A DNA stretch of 64,000 nucleotides from Phoronis australis. Its lineage: Eukaryota > Phoronida > Phoronidae. Each line of letters opens with the position of its first letter. Within the stretch, counting starts at the first letter, position 1. The translations under genes were made by a program, and so were the position numbers. The notes beneath the pieces are model-generated. The model had not been told where the DNA came from, made no database searches, and saw only the letters and a program-made list of their open reading frames with translations. Of this stretch, positions 13,301-28,300 are shown in pieces. Location of the stretch: NCBI GenBank assembly GCA_002633005.1, contig NMRA01000003.1:2594883-2658882 (forward strand), given 5' to 3'.

Positions 13301-16300
13301 TTGTTCTTTTATCTCAAGTAAGTTTAGTAATGACTCATAATTTTCTGCATACTAAACCCCTGAAGAAGTTGCATGGTTAAAAATTTTGAGTTTGTGACTA
13401 TTTCATTTTGCCTACTTGCTAATTCAGTCACACTCAAATAGTGATCAATATCACCGTTAGCCACAACTCTGCTTTGCAATGAAAAGGTAATTCTGAATTA
13501 AGTAGGTTCTTCAATGTAAATCAAATTCATTGATCAGACATTCTGAATAGGAAAGTAAAGTTCAAATTTGCAATTCTAGCACTTTTTGATGACAGTCCCG
13601 TGAATTGAATCAAGTTGAGTTAGTGCACAACAAATGAGGAAACAAAAAACTGTTTCTACCAAGTTACACCCCAGTTGCAGAAGACTGCCAAGTAAATTTG
13701 AGATTTCCATTTTAGCTTTGGAAGTTAACCAGCATTGAAGTTATTCTAGGAGAGCCGAAGTTCTCGCAAGGAATCACAGGGAAATAATTACAGTTAAAAT
13801 CAGCTTAATTTTGATTGAAAGTTAAAAACAAAACAAAATTCTCAAGTCTAGTAGAATCAGCATATGAATACAATATGATGGAAAGCGGGAGACTAGTCGC
13901 AGACAAATGCAAAGCAACAACATAGCAGAAACCACCCATTTCACAATCGTCGCCCCACGTTCCAGAACTTTGCACTCATTCAGTTACGCTCTTACGTTGG
14001 AAGAAAAACAGTGGGATTAAACACCATTATTTACTGTACTGTAGGTATCACAACCCAACTGGTTTCCTAGTCAGCAGCAGTAAAATTCCATGCATAAGGA
14101 CATAATGGTATTTTCTCAAGAGTTAAATAACATTTTCCCAGGAACATTCTTTTGACAATAACCATGTTTGAACTCATCAGGCAACTTCAGGGTGGCAAGA
14201 TGTCCCTACTGATGCAGCCAAAACACAAAGAAGAAAACGCCACTGACACACTGTTGTTATAGAGTTTACGCAACAATCTTTCTTCACAAGTTATGATTGG
14301 GCTCCCCGTGTGACATCCTAGATCTACCAGCAGAACTTTACAACATGGCGTGGCAATTTCGTTTTATTATTTATTCAATCTTTTCATGCGGAGCTTTAAG
14401 TGCCTTAAAGCATAATTGGGTCACTTAAAGGGTAATATTTATTTCAAAACATGGTTTCATTCTGCGTGAACGTTTATGCCCAACTCGAAACTTGACCGAT
14501 CACGCTGCATGCTTTGAGTGCAAATTTGTAAGTTTATTCGTAGCGTCAACTTTTCACTTTTCAAGTCTGGTTTCAAGGACACATAGATTACATCTAGGGC
14601 CTTAATATGCACATAATGTCATAAGAAAATTGATGTTGTAACCAACCGCCTGTAATCTTTTCTAAAAGTAAAAATCCTCAAGAAGATCAACAATGTATAT
14701 TAATAGTGCTATTTTACGATAGCGTTCATTCACACCTGTCACTGACTACCAGAGGGTTGGTCTGACGCGTCTTTCTATTTTTGTGAAATCATACCTGAGA
14801 GGAGTTCCCTTCCAAAAAGAGCCCCCAAAATCGAATCAATTGTCACTGTTTTACGTTTTTTGGACTTTTTGTAGTTATATCCATCCTTTAATATTAAGGG
14901 ACAACTCCCAAAGCAAGGAGATCCGAGACAATTGTCCAGTTTGCCACATAAAAAATTCAATATGCTTATCACAAGTGAACTAAACGCTTTTTTTCTTTTA
15001 ATTATTCACTGCAAAGCTGAGACCAACATCGAAAACAAGATTGGTAATTAAAAACGGTCAGTGTGGAAAACAGCAAAATGAGTCAGAGCAGTTCCAACAT
15101 GAAACATGCACAGCACAAACAGGGTATGAGAGTTATTCTTTTTGGTCAACTAAATACAAAATAGTTTAAAATTATGAATTAAGAAACCTATAAAGGTAAA
15201 AAGAAGTAATTTATTTCACAAGTCTCACACTTAGCATGGGCTGCTTTTCAGGGCAGACTGAATAAAATCATTGAAATATCAAAACAAATCAATCATACTA
15301 AACACTAAATGGGTAGGTAGCAGTTTCTCTTGTGAAAAAATACACCCAGCATAGAGAGCAAATTGTGTGGCCTAGCTAATGGTCTTACACGGCCATAAAA
15401 TTTAGGTTTTACCATCTACCTATTTTGTGTTCTTCAGAATAAGTGTACAAACCAAAATCAACTGAGCGAGACTCCAGTGAACAGGTCAACAACCTTAGAT
15501 ATTAACCCCACATAGGAGAAGGATTACTTTCTCATGAAATAATCAACGCTGTCTATGATCTCAAGTTTGTGAGCTACACAAAAACAATCAGTGTTCAGTA
15601 ATCAATATATGACCTTATTTAGGACCAAGAAAAACAATGCAAAACGGATAGACCTTGATAAAAGTACAAGGTCAAATCAGTCAATAAAGACACAACAACA
15701 ACACCGGGTCATTTTATAAGACCAGGGCCCGGTCTCCAATCTTTTTACTCGAAATTAGGTTTGGCATTTTCTACTCTACTTTTGGGCGAACTCAAGATAA
15801 GTGTCTATTATTCTATGCTCGAGTACACGATAACTTACTTAGATAATTTATTGCCCTTAGTTCACAGTTTGTAAACCCAATATTAAAGCAATAAGTTCGA
15901 GTTTGAACTCGAAATTTCGAGTTTTTACTCGAGTTTGTAGCATGAATATAAGGGTCTTCAAGGGCAAACTTGAACTAGAAACTCCTATGCATAAACTATA
16001 ATGTATTCGAGCACAGTTTGATAACCAATTATCTTAAGTTCACACAAAAGGAGCAGAGAAATTGCCAAAAATAGTTTCGAGTTCGTTTCGAGTACAAAGA
16101 TTAGAGACTGGGCCCAGAGAATTCATTACATACTCAAGATTTTGCCAACAAAACTCTGATTTCTACATATCTGCTTCTTAATTCCTTTTAAGACCTTTAA
16201 AATTGAACAGCAAATTAAATATTCTAGACTGATATACGATGGATTGCAGTCGTCATGGTGAGGACTGGTTTACCTCCATTGTTGAAGGGACATTATCACT

Positions 16301-19300
16301 TTTGTGTTCGAAAATACATTTCTGAGATTATCGTTGGATGGGATGGACATAATTAAGATATTAGCTTTGACCAGAGCTATTAAAAATCTATTGTGCTTTT
16401 GTGATTTTATTACAAATCATAAAATTCTCACTGTTGTCAGCTAGATATTCGGAGAAAACAAGGACGGTGTCTTCACCATTTAAATATGTTTAAAATCACT
16501 TAACGCATTTGATTTGGCTCAATGCAAAGAGTTGAGCTGCAACTGTGGTGCACTGCGGCTCATTTCAGAAAAATTAGTTTCCTCGTTGAGAACGCCCCTT
16601 TAAGAGATTTAAGATATTAAAACAAGAGGTATATATAACAACCAAAGAAAATTTGTTCATAGTCAACACCTGAACATTGGAGGCTTAAGACTTTCAAGTG
16701 TTCTACAGTCTTGTCTGTGAATAAACAATGGAAGATTGAATATCCACCAGGTTGTGTTGGTGAAGAGAGACTATTAGACTATTCATTTAATAACCAAGTA
16801 GAGAAAGAACAGAAATATGTTCACTGACACAATCAGGGTCTTCATGGGATAGGGATCACATGTGACTACCCAAATGAAGAGACATGGAGGTCAAGGTTCA
16901 CAAATCAATTGGACAACAAACAGTCAGTGGACATTGTGGGTGTCAACCCACAAATGTTATCTTTCACATTTAAATAAGAGACGGTTCACAGGTCAAGAAA
17001 TATGGCACCTATACATGCACGATCTTAAGTTTGAAAGTATGTCGAGATTAATTGCAGTCTATCAGACAGTACTCAAGAGCACTCCACCCACCTGAAACAC
17101 CCACACGAACCATCTAACTGTTCCCCACTATGTAAACCTCTGGACACATGCATGATATGTTCTATGACCAAGATTTTCAGTAAGACATTGCACAAAGCTC
17201 AACTTTTCTGGTTTACCAGTAATTTGTTTTTCTGTTCACGAATAGTTGGAACATCTTACTATAATTCCAAAATGCTTCTGTCATAAAATAATAAAAACTT
17301 AAATTAGCCTGTGGGTATTTTACACTTACATAAATGTCCACTACTAGGTAAAAGCATGGAAACATGGAGACATTCAGTTGAGAAAACTAGATTCAAATTT
17401 CATCTGCGTCCACTACAAGGATTCACTACAATAAACACAAAATAGAATGCTTGCAAAGTACAAGACATTACAATTCATCTTCGCTGTACCTGTAGTAGCT
17501 TGTCGCCAACTCTCAGACGGCCATCTTGGGCAGCCACGGAGCCTGGGGTGACGGCTTTAATGTATATTCCATTGGCAGAGCCTCGTTCACTGGTCACTAG
17601 ACTGAAACCTAAGCCGCCATTGATGGGCTTGGTCAAGTCTATCCTGATGGCACCACTCTGGAACGACACAGGAGAAGTCATGTTATTTAGGACAGTAGGA
17701 AAAGTATGTTGCTTGCACCTTGGCCAAAATTTCAGCTCACATACAAAGATTCACAGTCGCACATGCCTTACCGGCCAAAAAACAAAGTTGGGGTAATTTT
17801 CCGTGTGGTGGCATTTGTACTTTATCGCTTTCTCGTTTGACAAAAAACACTGTTGGGTGTCATAGAGTGATGCGACTTGACTTGTAGAAATTGAAATGCA
17901 TACGTGCAACTACTATGAGATGTCCAAATTTTCAGTTTGGATTTCCAAATTTCAGGTCACAAATAAAACCCACAGCACGTTGTGCCAAACCCTGTAGGAT
18001 TGGATTTTTTCATGGGGGCGGTAGGCACAGAGAACATAGTTTGTGTCAAGGCTAGATGCTAAACAAAAGTCATGAATAGGGGTGCAGCATTGGTTAAGAT
18101 GAGGCTGTATACTCCACTGCTCCAGAATAGTGTAAACACATTATGGTAATGTGACCAGACCATACAACCCATTATAATAACTATGGCCAGGTTTTGGACT
18201 CCACATTATGACAAACCAAAGTTGGAATTCTGTCAAAATGGCAGAGTTGAGATACTGAAACCATGCTGACAAAGTGTTTGTCTCAGATAAGATCTAATTA
18301 CCGTGTTGGTATGCACAAAATATTGCCACAGTTATGTTTATCTGTAAAACAGTATTCTGTTCCACGTAATTTTATCAATGGTGAACGCATGCAACATTTC
18401 TCACAGTATGGAAACTTATACCAGTTCAGATGCATAATTTTTATGAAAAAGCAGATAGGAGGACTCATCAGAAGACAGACCAGACACTTGACACAAGCCT
18501 TCACAAAGATGTCCTATCAGCTGCCTTCAGAGCCTAACCACAAGTTGCCTGATTGGAATATAGCTTTCTCACCCTAAAAAGGTAGTAGGTAAATCAAACT
18601 TCAAGACCCTTTCATACTGACTTAAACTCTGGTCAGAGCAAAGCGTCGACGTAAACTGCCAAGCTAACTGAACCATTCATACTGGCTTCGGCAATGAACT
18701 GACATCGAGGCAAGCAGTGGGTGACGCTGTTGTCATCAAAGTAATTGCAAGGTAGCCCTGATGCATTGCGTGTATGCTAAGATTTTTTTTATTTGACAAT
18801 TTGGGATCGTTTACATGTCCTAATTAACATTAACGTATTTCTAATTCGATTGGTAATTATTTGAGCAATATATAAGCACTTTGATCCAGGACCGATGTTA
18901 ACCGTTCAGCGACAAAAACATCGACATTAGTATGAAAGGGTCTTTAAACAGGGTTGGAAGTCCGCACAGTGAAAGTGTAGAATCAAATGCCATACACACC
19001 ACACTCGAATGTCACTTCAAACATTAATCTGCACGGGTCGAAATTGTGATCACGTGAACACATTTATCTTAAGAAATAATACCGTGAATATAACTGCACA
19101 GAAATCAAGCCATTCAAAAGAACTTATTCACTCAAAGATTTGACTTTTTACTTTTCGCTTGTCACTCCGCCATTTGCATTTTTAACCTACCAGTGAACTC
19201 ACGAACTAAAGCATTCACTGGGCTCATTGGCTGGCATTTGGGTCACTACATGACTTCATTAGGTAAAAAACTAAGGATAGAAGATGACAGATGATTTGAT

Positions 19301-22300
19301 TCATTGTTGTTAGGCGAAATTTAAACCAGTAAGACTGTTTGTGGTTTTCTAAATGAGTCGAGGGAATTTGTTTTGGTTAGTAGTAACTCAACAACAAGAA
19401 TTTTCCGACCAATCTCTTGGTTTGTATCCATTTCACCAAGTGGTGAACCTTCAGCTCTGTTTAAGAGCAGAGTATTGGCTACCAAATAAGGCAGATCTGT
19501 CTACTGATTTGTTGGTAGACAACAAGAAGGCTGATCAAAAGTTCGTTGAACATTCACAAGTCATGTGCCACATTTTTCAGACCTTCACTCCGACTCTTGA
19601 TTGCACTACATGTGAACACTGCATTAACACAATATAAATCAAATAGACCAGGATTAAGTAGACAGTAAATTTAAATTCCAAGGCAGCTAAGCCCACAAAA
19701 ACGGAGATGGGGTTCTGCATTGCAATATATTTTCCACATAAGGCCCTTTCATATTGACTTAAATCCGGTCTGAGCGGAGCGTCGATGTAAACAGCGCAGT
19801 TAACGGGACCGTTCATACCGGCTTCGGTAGTTTATGACCATCGAAGTTAAGGGTTGGTGACGCTGACGTCATCAAAGTTATCGCAAGGTAGCGCTGCACG
19901 CCAAGATTTTTTTCAAAGTGACAATTTGGGAACATTTATATGTGCTAAATGACATTAAACTCATTTTTAAATCGATTGGTTATCATTAGAGCAAAAAATA
20001 AGTAGATATTGGTGACGGCACTACTCTGTAACTGTTGACGATAACAGTGGAACCTGGCAATAACTTCGATTGGACCGGAGTTAAGCGTTCATACTGCACC
20101 GCAGCGTCGACGCTGCGGTCTTAAATCCACCTGTTAACTGCGATGTTAACTGGAGCTGTTAACTGCGATCCAGGACCGGAGTTGAGCGTTCATACTGACC
20201 GCAACTCCCCAAACCATTGACGCGTATGAAAGGCTCTATAGGGTGAAAACCTAAAATATTGTAGAGCTGAATTATGAGAAAGTGGGAAATAAACAAACAT
20301 TAGCCTAACAACGTCCATTTTATCAAAGGTTATACACACAGTTGTACCAAAGATGGTTATAAACAGCTGTTATTGTGAAAGTAACATTTTTAAAAAAAGC
20401 AATATAATAAACTAATGTAAGTTTCACCATAGACCTAATTCACAAGTGCACGAGCAAGGATCTTATGGGCAATTAAACAGTTCAGATATGGCAGTTTTAG
20501 CTAAGACTGAGCATACAACATTTGCTAAAACCCAAGCCCTTACCACAAATAATTTGAATTAATAATCTTCAAAACAACCAGGAGATCGCTGGTCGTGACT
20601 AAGGAGACATTCAAAAATAGACCAACACAGATGACACTTAGAGACTCCTACATAAAAGCAACAAAAAGATGAGCTAGCAGGGAGTCCAAACCCCCCTCTC
20701 CTCCTGGATCCCCTTCGGAATATGCACCTGATAACAACAATAGTCACTATAATGATATAAGAACAGCATTAAAACGCACATGGACGGCGCAGAATCGTGA
20801 CAGAGCTACGCTTGATGGGAAGACCCTTAGCTCATGATCCAGCAACCATAGGTGTGACACGACCTAAAATCTAATCTCTTGTTCTTTAAGTTCCATGCAG
20901 CACCATTTTGAAAACTATAGTTTTGGTTCATGAATTAAGGGGGTAGCTCTTGTAATTTATGATGCAGTGAGTTAGTATTCCTAGTAAGATATGATAAAGA
21001 CATGGACCAAATGAAGTTGAACGATAGCTACAAGATTCAACGCCACAAGATGATAAAATTATTCAAGTAAAAATTTAGCGTTGACTTGAACAAACTTCCA
21101 ATATTTCATGAAAATTCAATGAAGTTCACCCATACTATTTAGAAAAAAACTGGATACAAATAGATCAAAAGGTTAAAATAATCTAACAATCAAAACCAAA
21201 ATTACAACCTCGGTGACAATAAAGATATGGCATTAAATATCAAGAATTAACTCGTAGCACATATCAAAAACTATTAACGATACCAGTTGCCAGTGGCACA
21301 CTTAACATAACAGGAATTACCAGTCGACAATAAGGACCCATAAACCAGTAACCAGAGGATAATTGCCAGGGCAATAATGGGTTCATAAATAACAATCTAT
21401 TAAAACGATCATATTTCAAAATTATCAACAAAAATGCCAAAGAGATATTTCCCACAGTAATTCATGGTCAAAGAAGTACAACACACTTTTTGAATAAACC
21501 TTAAAATCATTTCACTAAAATACACGAATGCTACAAGCCATCCTACTCTTTACAACTAAATGTCAAATATTCACATATAGCATAAGAAACCAAAACCTGC
21601 ACTACAATAATGAAGGTCAAGTTGAAGCCATATTCAGTAATTACCTTTCTGAACCTGCTGGTACAACTCATTGCACATGACTGACTAGTCAACAGTCTGC
21701 TTAGGTCTCCATCTTACGTGATCTCCCCTGTCAATCTGTTACTGTATCCGATTGGTGACTGCCAAGCAGGGACTATAATGCTTACTAACCGTGAAATGAA
21801 CAAAGGGTGAAAAAAGGAGGCCGATTAAAGCAACCCAAAGGCGTTTGAATAGTTAATCAATGACCCTGCATTGGCAATCCAATTGATGGGACCCCAGCAA
21901 TTGTATCGAGTAAAACATCAATCAGTAAGGTTCAACCGAGTGCATATAATGCAGGAGACAAACAATGAAATATGACCACAGCTATACAAATGATTTCATA
22001 GATTTTTCGTGAATGAAAACGGCGCGTGGCGCATTATGTAAACATGGCAATTAATTTTCCATTTGAAGACTTGAGATTTATGCCTCCCAGACAGAAATAT
22101 AAGGTATCTCCTCGGCAGTGTTGGGGGGAGGAATCAGTCAAACAAATACTGAGCAAACAGTATAAATAAACAATTCCTGATGTTTTACAATACACACAGA
22201 AAAGCAAACATATCTTACAGATCTAATCTTTTAAAAATACAACACTTTTTGCGATGACAAATTCTACAAAAGATGTGCCAAATATGATCCCATACTGACA

Positions 22301-25300
22301 ACAAAAACAACAAGCCAAACAAAAACCCTGAACTATAAAATGGCGATCTCTTCTCCTCAACATTCACACTGTTTGGGCAGACACGTTAATCCTCTACTTA
22401 AACTTGTCAAATATTAATTTACTGTCAAGTTAGAGTGATAAGTAATGGCCCACATCTCCGCTTTGAGTCTAGTCTCTATTTATGACTACCTTCGAGAGAC
22501 AGATATAGGTAGAAATCAAGAGATGACCATTGGTAAAATTAGTAAGCATATGAATGGTAAATGAGAGAGTCAATTACCACCATTCTAAATCAATCAAGGT
22601 AGCCCTGTCCTTCTATATGTAATCAAGCATAATGAATACAGGCAAACCCATTCAAAGCTATTAATGAGGCGCAATCGGAGATTAATTTCACATTATTTCT
22701 TGGCCAGAGTAACAAAGATTCAAAGCTTTATGTAACTAACTCTTATACTAATTGGCGAGAGATTGAAGAGTAGGGGATGAACTTTGCGCATGTTGTGAAC
22801 AAATACTTGTTGCAACAGTGAGATAGTTGTATGAAGCCAGATTATGGTTCTAGAAAAAATTCTGTCTAACTGGGGACTTGTCAGAATAGGAACTTCTTTT
22901 GAGCATAACACAAGCCCTATGACAAGGTAAAAACTAAAACAACCAGAATGCAACACTACCAAGAACTGGAGAGCAGTTTTTGAACAGACCACCCACAACA
23001 TGTATTGGCCTTTCACACCAATGCCAACACCTCAATATTTTAGGGCCTGTTGATCACAGTTTAAACTTAAATCGCAGTTTAACTTAGCAGTACATAGGTG
23101 GATTTAAAGGCACAGCGCGATACTTCCATATGGCATGAAAAGTTACTTTCAGTGTCACGGAAACTATGGGCAGATGGCGCTGTCAATATCGACATGAGCT
23201 ATACGTTATTATATTTCATAAGATTAAATTCAAGTATGGTAAAGTTTCCTCTAATTTGTACAAAGTTAATTGCCAAAATTGTCATTTTTCTATTTTTCAA
23301 AAAGCTTGCTACATTATTGAAAATGTTCAAAATGTTCACCACATACTTGTTTATAGCACCTGTATAAGATAAAATTCCCAATTAATGAACTACAGTCTGA
23401 TTCTTGTTTACTTTTATTAACATTTAGATAAAATAAAATTTGACGGTTGCACCATATTGCGTTCTAAATAGAAGGCACCACATTCGCCATTCTACTACTA
23501 ACTGTAACCATTTAATTTCATTTTTCATCTGAATGTACACACATGATTCTTCGTATTAAAAAACCACCCATCCATAACATTTCTGCAGCGCCGTCTTGTG
23601 ACAATTTCGAGCATGAACAAGCAATAACTATCGCAGCAGGTCTGAAATAACATTACAGCACCACTCCTCTTGCCCAGCAGAATAGGTAGTTCAGAGAGGG
23701 TCCAAATATAAATAGACCGCAGATTTGAAATGAAGTCCACTATTGGCTCAACACTGAGACATCAAAGCATGCATTCGGTGTAGATCAGAAACGTGAATTT
23801 TACAAAAGTAAAAGAATATATATTGACAGCTTTGAAAAATTTGGCCAAACCAAACAAAAACACTAAATTAGCCACACAGCCCTTATGGTATTTAATTTAT
23901 CATTTTGGCTTGCATAGATGGCTTTAATTTTAGGATCCGAATATATGAATGGTGAACTTTAATCAGGGCTTGGAATGACCAATGACAAAAGGAGGAAAAT
24001 TTGTTCCATAAATAAATAGGCTTGTGTGATAGATATATTTTTGTGTTGTTAAGTTTAACTAAAATGAACGTTTCTGCATGAATCAAATCAAAATAATGAT
24101 AAAAGAGGGACACAAAAAGAAGAAACTGGAAATCAAATAAGAGGAAATTGAAACCAAAAGAGGAAATCCTCTTAAAAGAGAAAAATTCCAAGCTCTGTTT
24201 AGTAGCTATAACACCACAACATTGCCAAACACTGCAGACACTGACAACTTTTTGCTTAACTGCAGGAAACGTAAGCTGCTCTTAAAAAACATTACTTGGT
24301 GAAACAACAAAACTATATCATGTACTAAGAAAAAAATATCTTCTTGCAGGGAGGAGCAATTCTTAGAGATTATCTGATGTCTTTCAAATCACAATACGCT
24401 CTAAGACAGAGGTATAGTGTTGTTAAAAAGTTCAAAACTGTATTAAAAGATCCAAAAACTGTAATTCTAACAAAGTGGATGAGAACGCTTAATGGCAATA
24501 AAACTCTCCACACATACGTTTTCAACCAACATGAAATTGCATATACATTACATCTTGTCAGACATTACAATTTGTTAATGATTTACAGCAAATGATTATC
24601 TTTAATTAGAGGATTTCCCTCATTCAGCACCTTGTTGCCTAAGATAACTAGATTATAGTGAATAAACATTACCCCCACTGGGCAGGATTTTTTACTTAAG
24701 CGTGTCAATCATACTTACAGACACCGCCCACACTAGCAGTCAGAGCAAATACCACATCACCTTAATAGACTCCAAAAGGAACTTTAAGAGTAGTAAATCA
24801 CTGATAATCTCAACAATTCAACTTTTTCAGAACACATTTAGTATCAACTGTTACTATGCATCACAGCCATAAAAAACAAACAAAAACACCAGACAAAAAT
24901 GTCATTGTCTATGCAAACCTTACATCATAAAAATTACCATTACCTGATAACACATCATAGTCTGCTCTATTTCTGTAATACTTCATTATTTTAATACAGT
25001 GTTGTGATGTTTCTTGGACATTTCTCATAAATACAGCAAGAACAAAAGTACACATTTACGGTAAGTACAAGATAAACTAAAGACAAACGCTGTATTTTGT
25101 TACCAAGATTGAAAGCTTGGTAAAATACTACTCGATAATCACAGTCTCAAGCACTGCATTAGTAAAGAGCAAAAGATGGCGTATGAGTTGTGCCAGACAC
25201 GAAGTTGCATTTTGGTTCTCTTTGCCGTCTTAACATAATAGTCATGACTTAGCTGATTAACTCTGACAAATTGGACTCAAAATTATCCTCGCCATGATGA

Positions 25301-28300
25301 TAGCATTCGATTTTTAGGATAAAAAGAAACTGAGGTGGGTGACTGACACAGAGGAGACTAATTAAGAAAGATTTGGCCAAACTGTCCAAAATGACGGCCC
25401 TTTGACAATCTAATTTTAACTTTCTGGTGCCCTAAAGATGTTTAGCGAGCCAGTCATGAGCAATCACAGCAGGTAAAGATTTGACAAATATTCTGTGTGG
25501 TTGGGTCAGTTGATTTATAAGCACCATTCCAGGCTGTGAGAAGGAAATGTCTCTACTGAACCAACATCAAGTTCATCAAATAACCCCATTGCCTTGTTAC
25601 CAGAAAAAGTAAACATATAATTATTAGAAGTTCTAAAGGAGTCTTGCTACGTCCACCACAACCAGTGACCATGTCACAGTAAATACAATAAATGATGGCA
25701 ACTGATACATGGTCCCAAAAAGCCCAGATAGAAATCAATTCTGGCCAGTGCTCTCCACAAAAACTGTAACTGAAACTCAATAAATCTCGCAGGTGGCCAA
25801 CAGGAACAATGCCTTGGTAAATAGCATGGAACAGTGTCCCTATTTAGTTAGTGAAATGACGAAAATCAACACTTGGTGACCTAAGGTAAGCGTGGAACAT
25901 GAGCCGAAAAGACTTATTGTTGAGTGTCCTCAGGCGATTAAAACACTAGAGTAACAATAGGACGTATTAGTATTGATCCAATTAAGATTTAGTGCCAACG
26001 TAATGCAAAATCAATCATTATCTATCAAATGAGCAAAAGGACATTGAAATTACAAGGTAAAAATTTTAATGTACTACAGCAACATGACTTTAAAGGAAAA
26101 TGATAGAAATGAAGCTGTAATTAACGTTAACTTGGTATTTTGGTATAAAACTCTTTATATTGGTTGAATGATGTTAGGATAAAATCTACAACTCCGCTCA
26201 CTTGTAAAACCAAAACTAGATGCAGGAACAACCTAGACCAAGACGTCAGCATCAAAGCACAACATCATCAAAAATTGAAATTTCAGAAATTCTCAACTTA
26301 TAAGTGGACAATTAGAGGAGTGAAACGCTATACTGAAAACAGATGAGTTTGAAGTTAATTTGTCGCCAGAGCAAATTAGGAAGTAGCAAACTGTTATAAA
26401 GCAAAGACCTTCGAACAACAAAGGAACTTTAGGAAAACATTTCAACAAATATTTTTTGGAGGGCAAGCAGAAAGTCTACTAAGATACATGGGAATTATTT
26501 TAATAGTTTGGAATGAGCCAACTTCGTTTGATTATGTGAATGGTTTTAGCACCACTCAGCATAAGCTGTTTTTAAACAAAGAACAACTGTCATAGTGTGA
26601 GTTGTCGCGACAATAGTTATCACTTGACTAACAGAGGCTGATTTTTATACTTGTGGTACCCTCCTGCAGCAAATTCAAAACTGAAGACAACCGTTTCAGC
26701 ACCAATCCATTTTTGGAAAAGCGCTCTGGGTGTATTTTTTGACATGTATCTTATTATTTTCCTAAATTTCTGTAAAACCGCTCAGATCACAGATACAGAA
26801 ATTGCCGGATGAACTTGTGCACGGCACAAACATTTAAATGTACTTAGCCTTACCTCTGGTTGCGTTGCCATGGCAACAGGCTTATCCATCTTCTCTGACA
26901 CTTCCCGATCTTCCGCATCATCTGACAGTGGCAGGCTGACATCTCCCCATGATACGTCACTCTTACTCTGATACGAGATGGCGCTACCTGTCCTGTCACG
27001 TGACTCCGGGCTACTGTACACAGGCTCCACAACCTCAGGTGTATGAGATGGTTCCAATAACTTTGACGCACCATACTGGTGTGGTTTGATGATGCTAGCA
27101 CCAGCAGCATTGAAGTTCTTTATGAGGTCCTGAACACTGCGTTTAGGTTCCTCCTCCTGACTCACGCTGCCCTCTGATGGCCGCCGGAGTGCTTGCTCTG
27201 CACTGTGAGAATCTTGTGCTGATACGACCGACGGCTCCAGAATCGTGAAGTGAGCCTCTTCCTCATCATCACTTGCTCGTGGCGTATCTAGGTCGGGCGA
27301 GGATGACTGGTGTCCATCAGTACTGTACTTCTCCGCCAATTCCTTAAACGCAATTGAAGTTAATAGTAAAACATCCTCAAACAGTGATAGTGGTCTAAAC
27401 CAGTCACAACACATCGATTGCCAAAGTCTCCTCTGGATGTCTCCATGATTAGACTATGGGTACCCAGTTCTTATACCATATCCAAGGGGACAGCGTAATG
27501 GTGCAGTTTAAAACATTCCCTGTTCTAACTGTGATGCCTGTTACATTGGAGAGATATCCATGAATTTTGGTTATCGCCTTAGGAAACATAGGAACTGGAA
27601 GGATGAGCGTTTAAAAAATCGAAAAGAAAAGCCTCCCTTGCTGTAATTAATAAGTCTGCAATTACAGATCACGCTAAGCAAAATAATTTTGTTGCTGCCT
27701 GGGACAGCTCCAAAATTCCAAATGAAAATAACACTGATCGTAGCAGGATAATTTGTTTTGAATTGTGCTTTATTAATATATAGTTAAAACCAAGCTGAGA
27801 AGCTAGAAACCTGACTCAAGAGTCTAGCAGTGTGACCCACTGGGACTCGAACCCACGACCTCGAGTAAAGAAGGCAGGCGCCATCACACTACGCCACACT
27901 GCCTCCTCGTGGCAGGATAATGAAATTCGTCCGTATAAATAAAAAATAGCGTACAGCGAACTGGGATGAAGGAAGTTACAAGCTTTCCTTAATTTAAGAC
28001 GTGCACTTCACCACCTACACTGAAGAAGGCAGAGTCAACACCAAGGTCATCGAAAACTTTTGCCGATTTTTAAGGTAAACCCTCGGACGTGGTATAAGTG
28101 CTGAATAGTCTAACATATTGATTGTTATGAAAACGAAATAATGTGTGAGGTCTGGAGAGTAAGAAACTACTTAATTCCAGTCATGACCTGGATTGTTCTG
28201 AGAACTAAGAATTGTCAACCACTTAAAAAACAATAGGGAGACAAATCAAGGTATGAAACTAAATTATACAACTGGGACCTGTTTCACTAAAATGTCATAA

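Larger units (their letters stand above)
10338..17489. other. Long intron splitting PDZ5 (exons 33 and 32)
   Basis: 7.2 kb. Contains a CAT trinucleotide microsatellite at 11447-11472, a foldback element at 13071-13349 and a MITE at 15722-16116. The remaining AT-rich sequence shows no exon or conserved protein. Confidence 0.75.
17658..26853. other. Longest intron, between PTPN13-like exons 32 and 31
   Basis: 9.2 kb. Holds two copies of MITE family C (18604-18944, 19741-20237) and MITE family A copy 3 (23964-24197). Stretches 20240-23960 and 24200-26850 are AT-rich; I see no exon, RNA gene or named repeat in them. Confidence 0.75.

Noticed and set aside
13124-13321. Small protein in the 13 kb region
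   Set aside because: The frame lies wholly within a foldback element and its two ends encode inverted copies of each other.
24344-24595. An 83-residue basic frame on plus
   Set aside because: No recognisable motif, no supporting splice sites, and it lies in an intron next to a MITE.
27826-27904. Functional tRNA gene
   Set aside because: A- and B-box-like sequences are present but no regular anticodon arm can be drawn, and SINE-like sequence follows.
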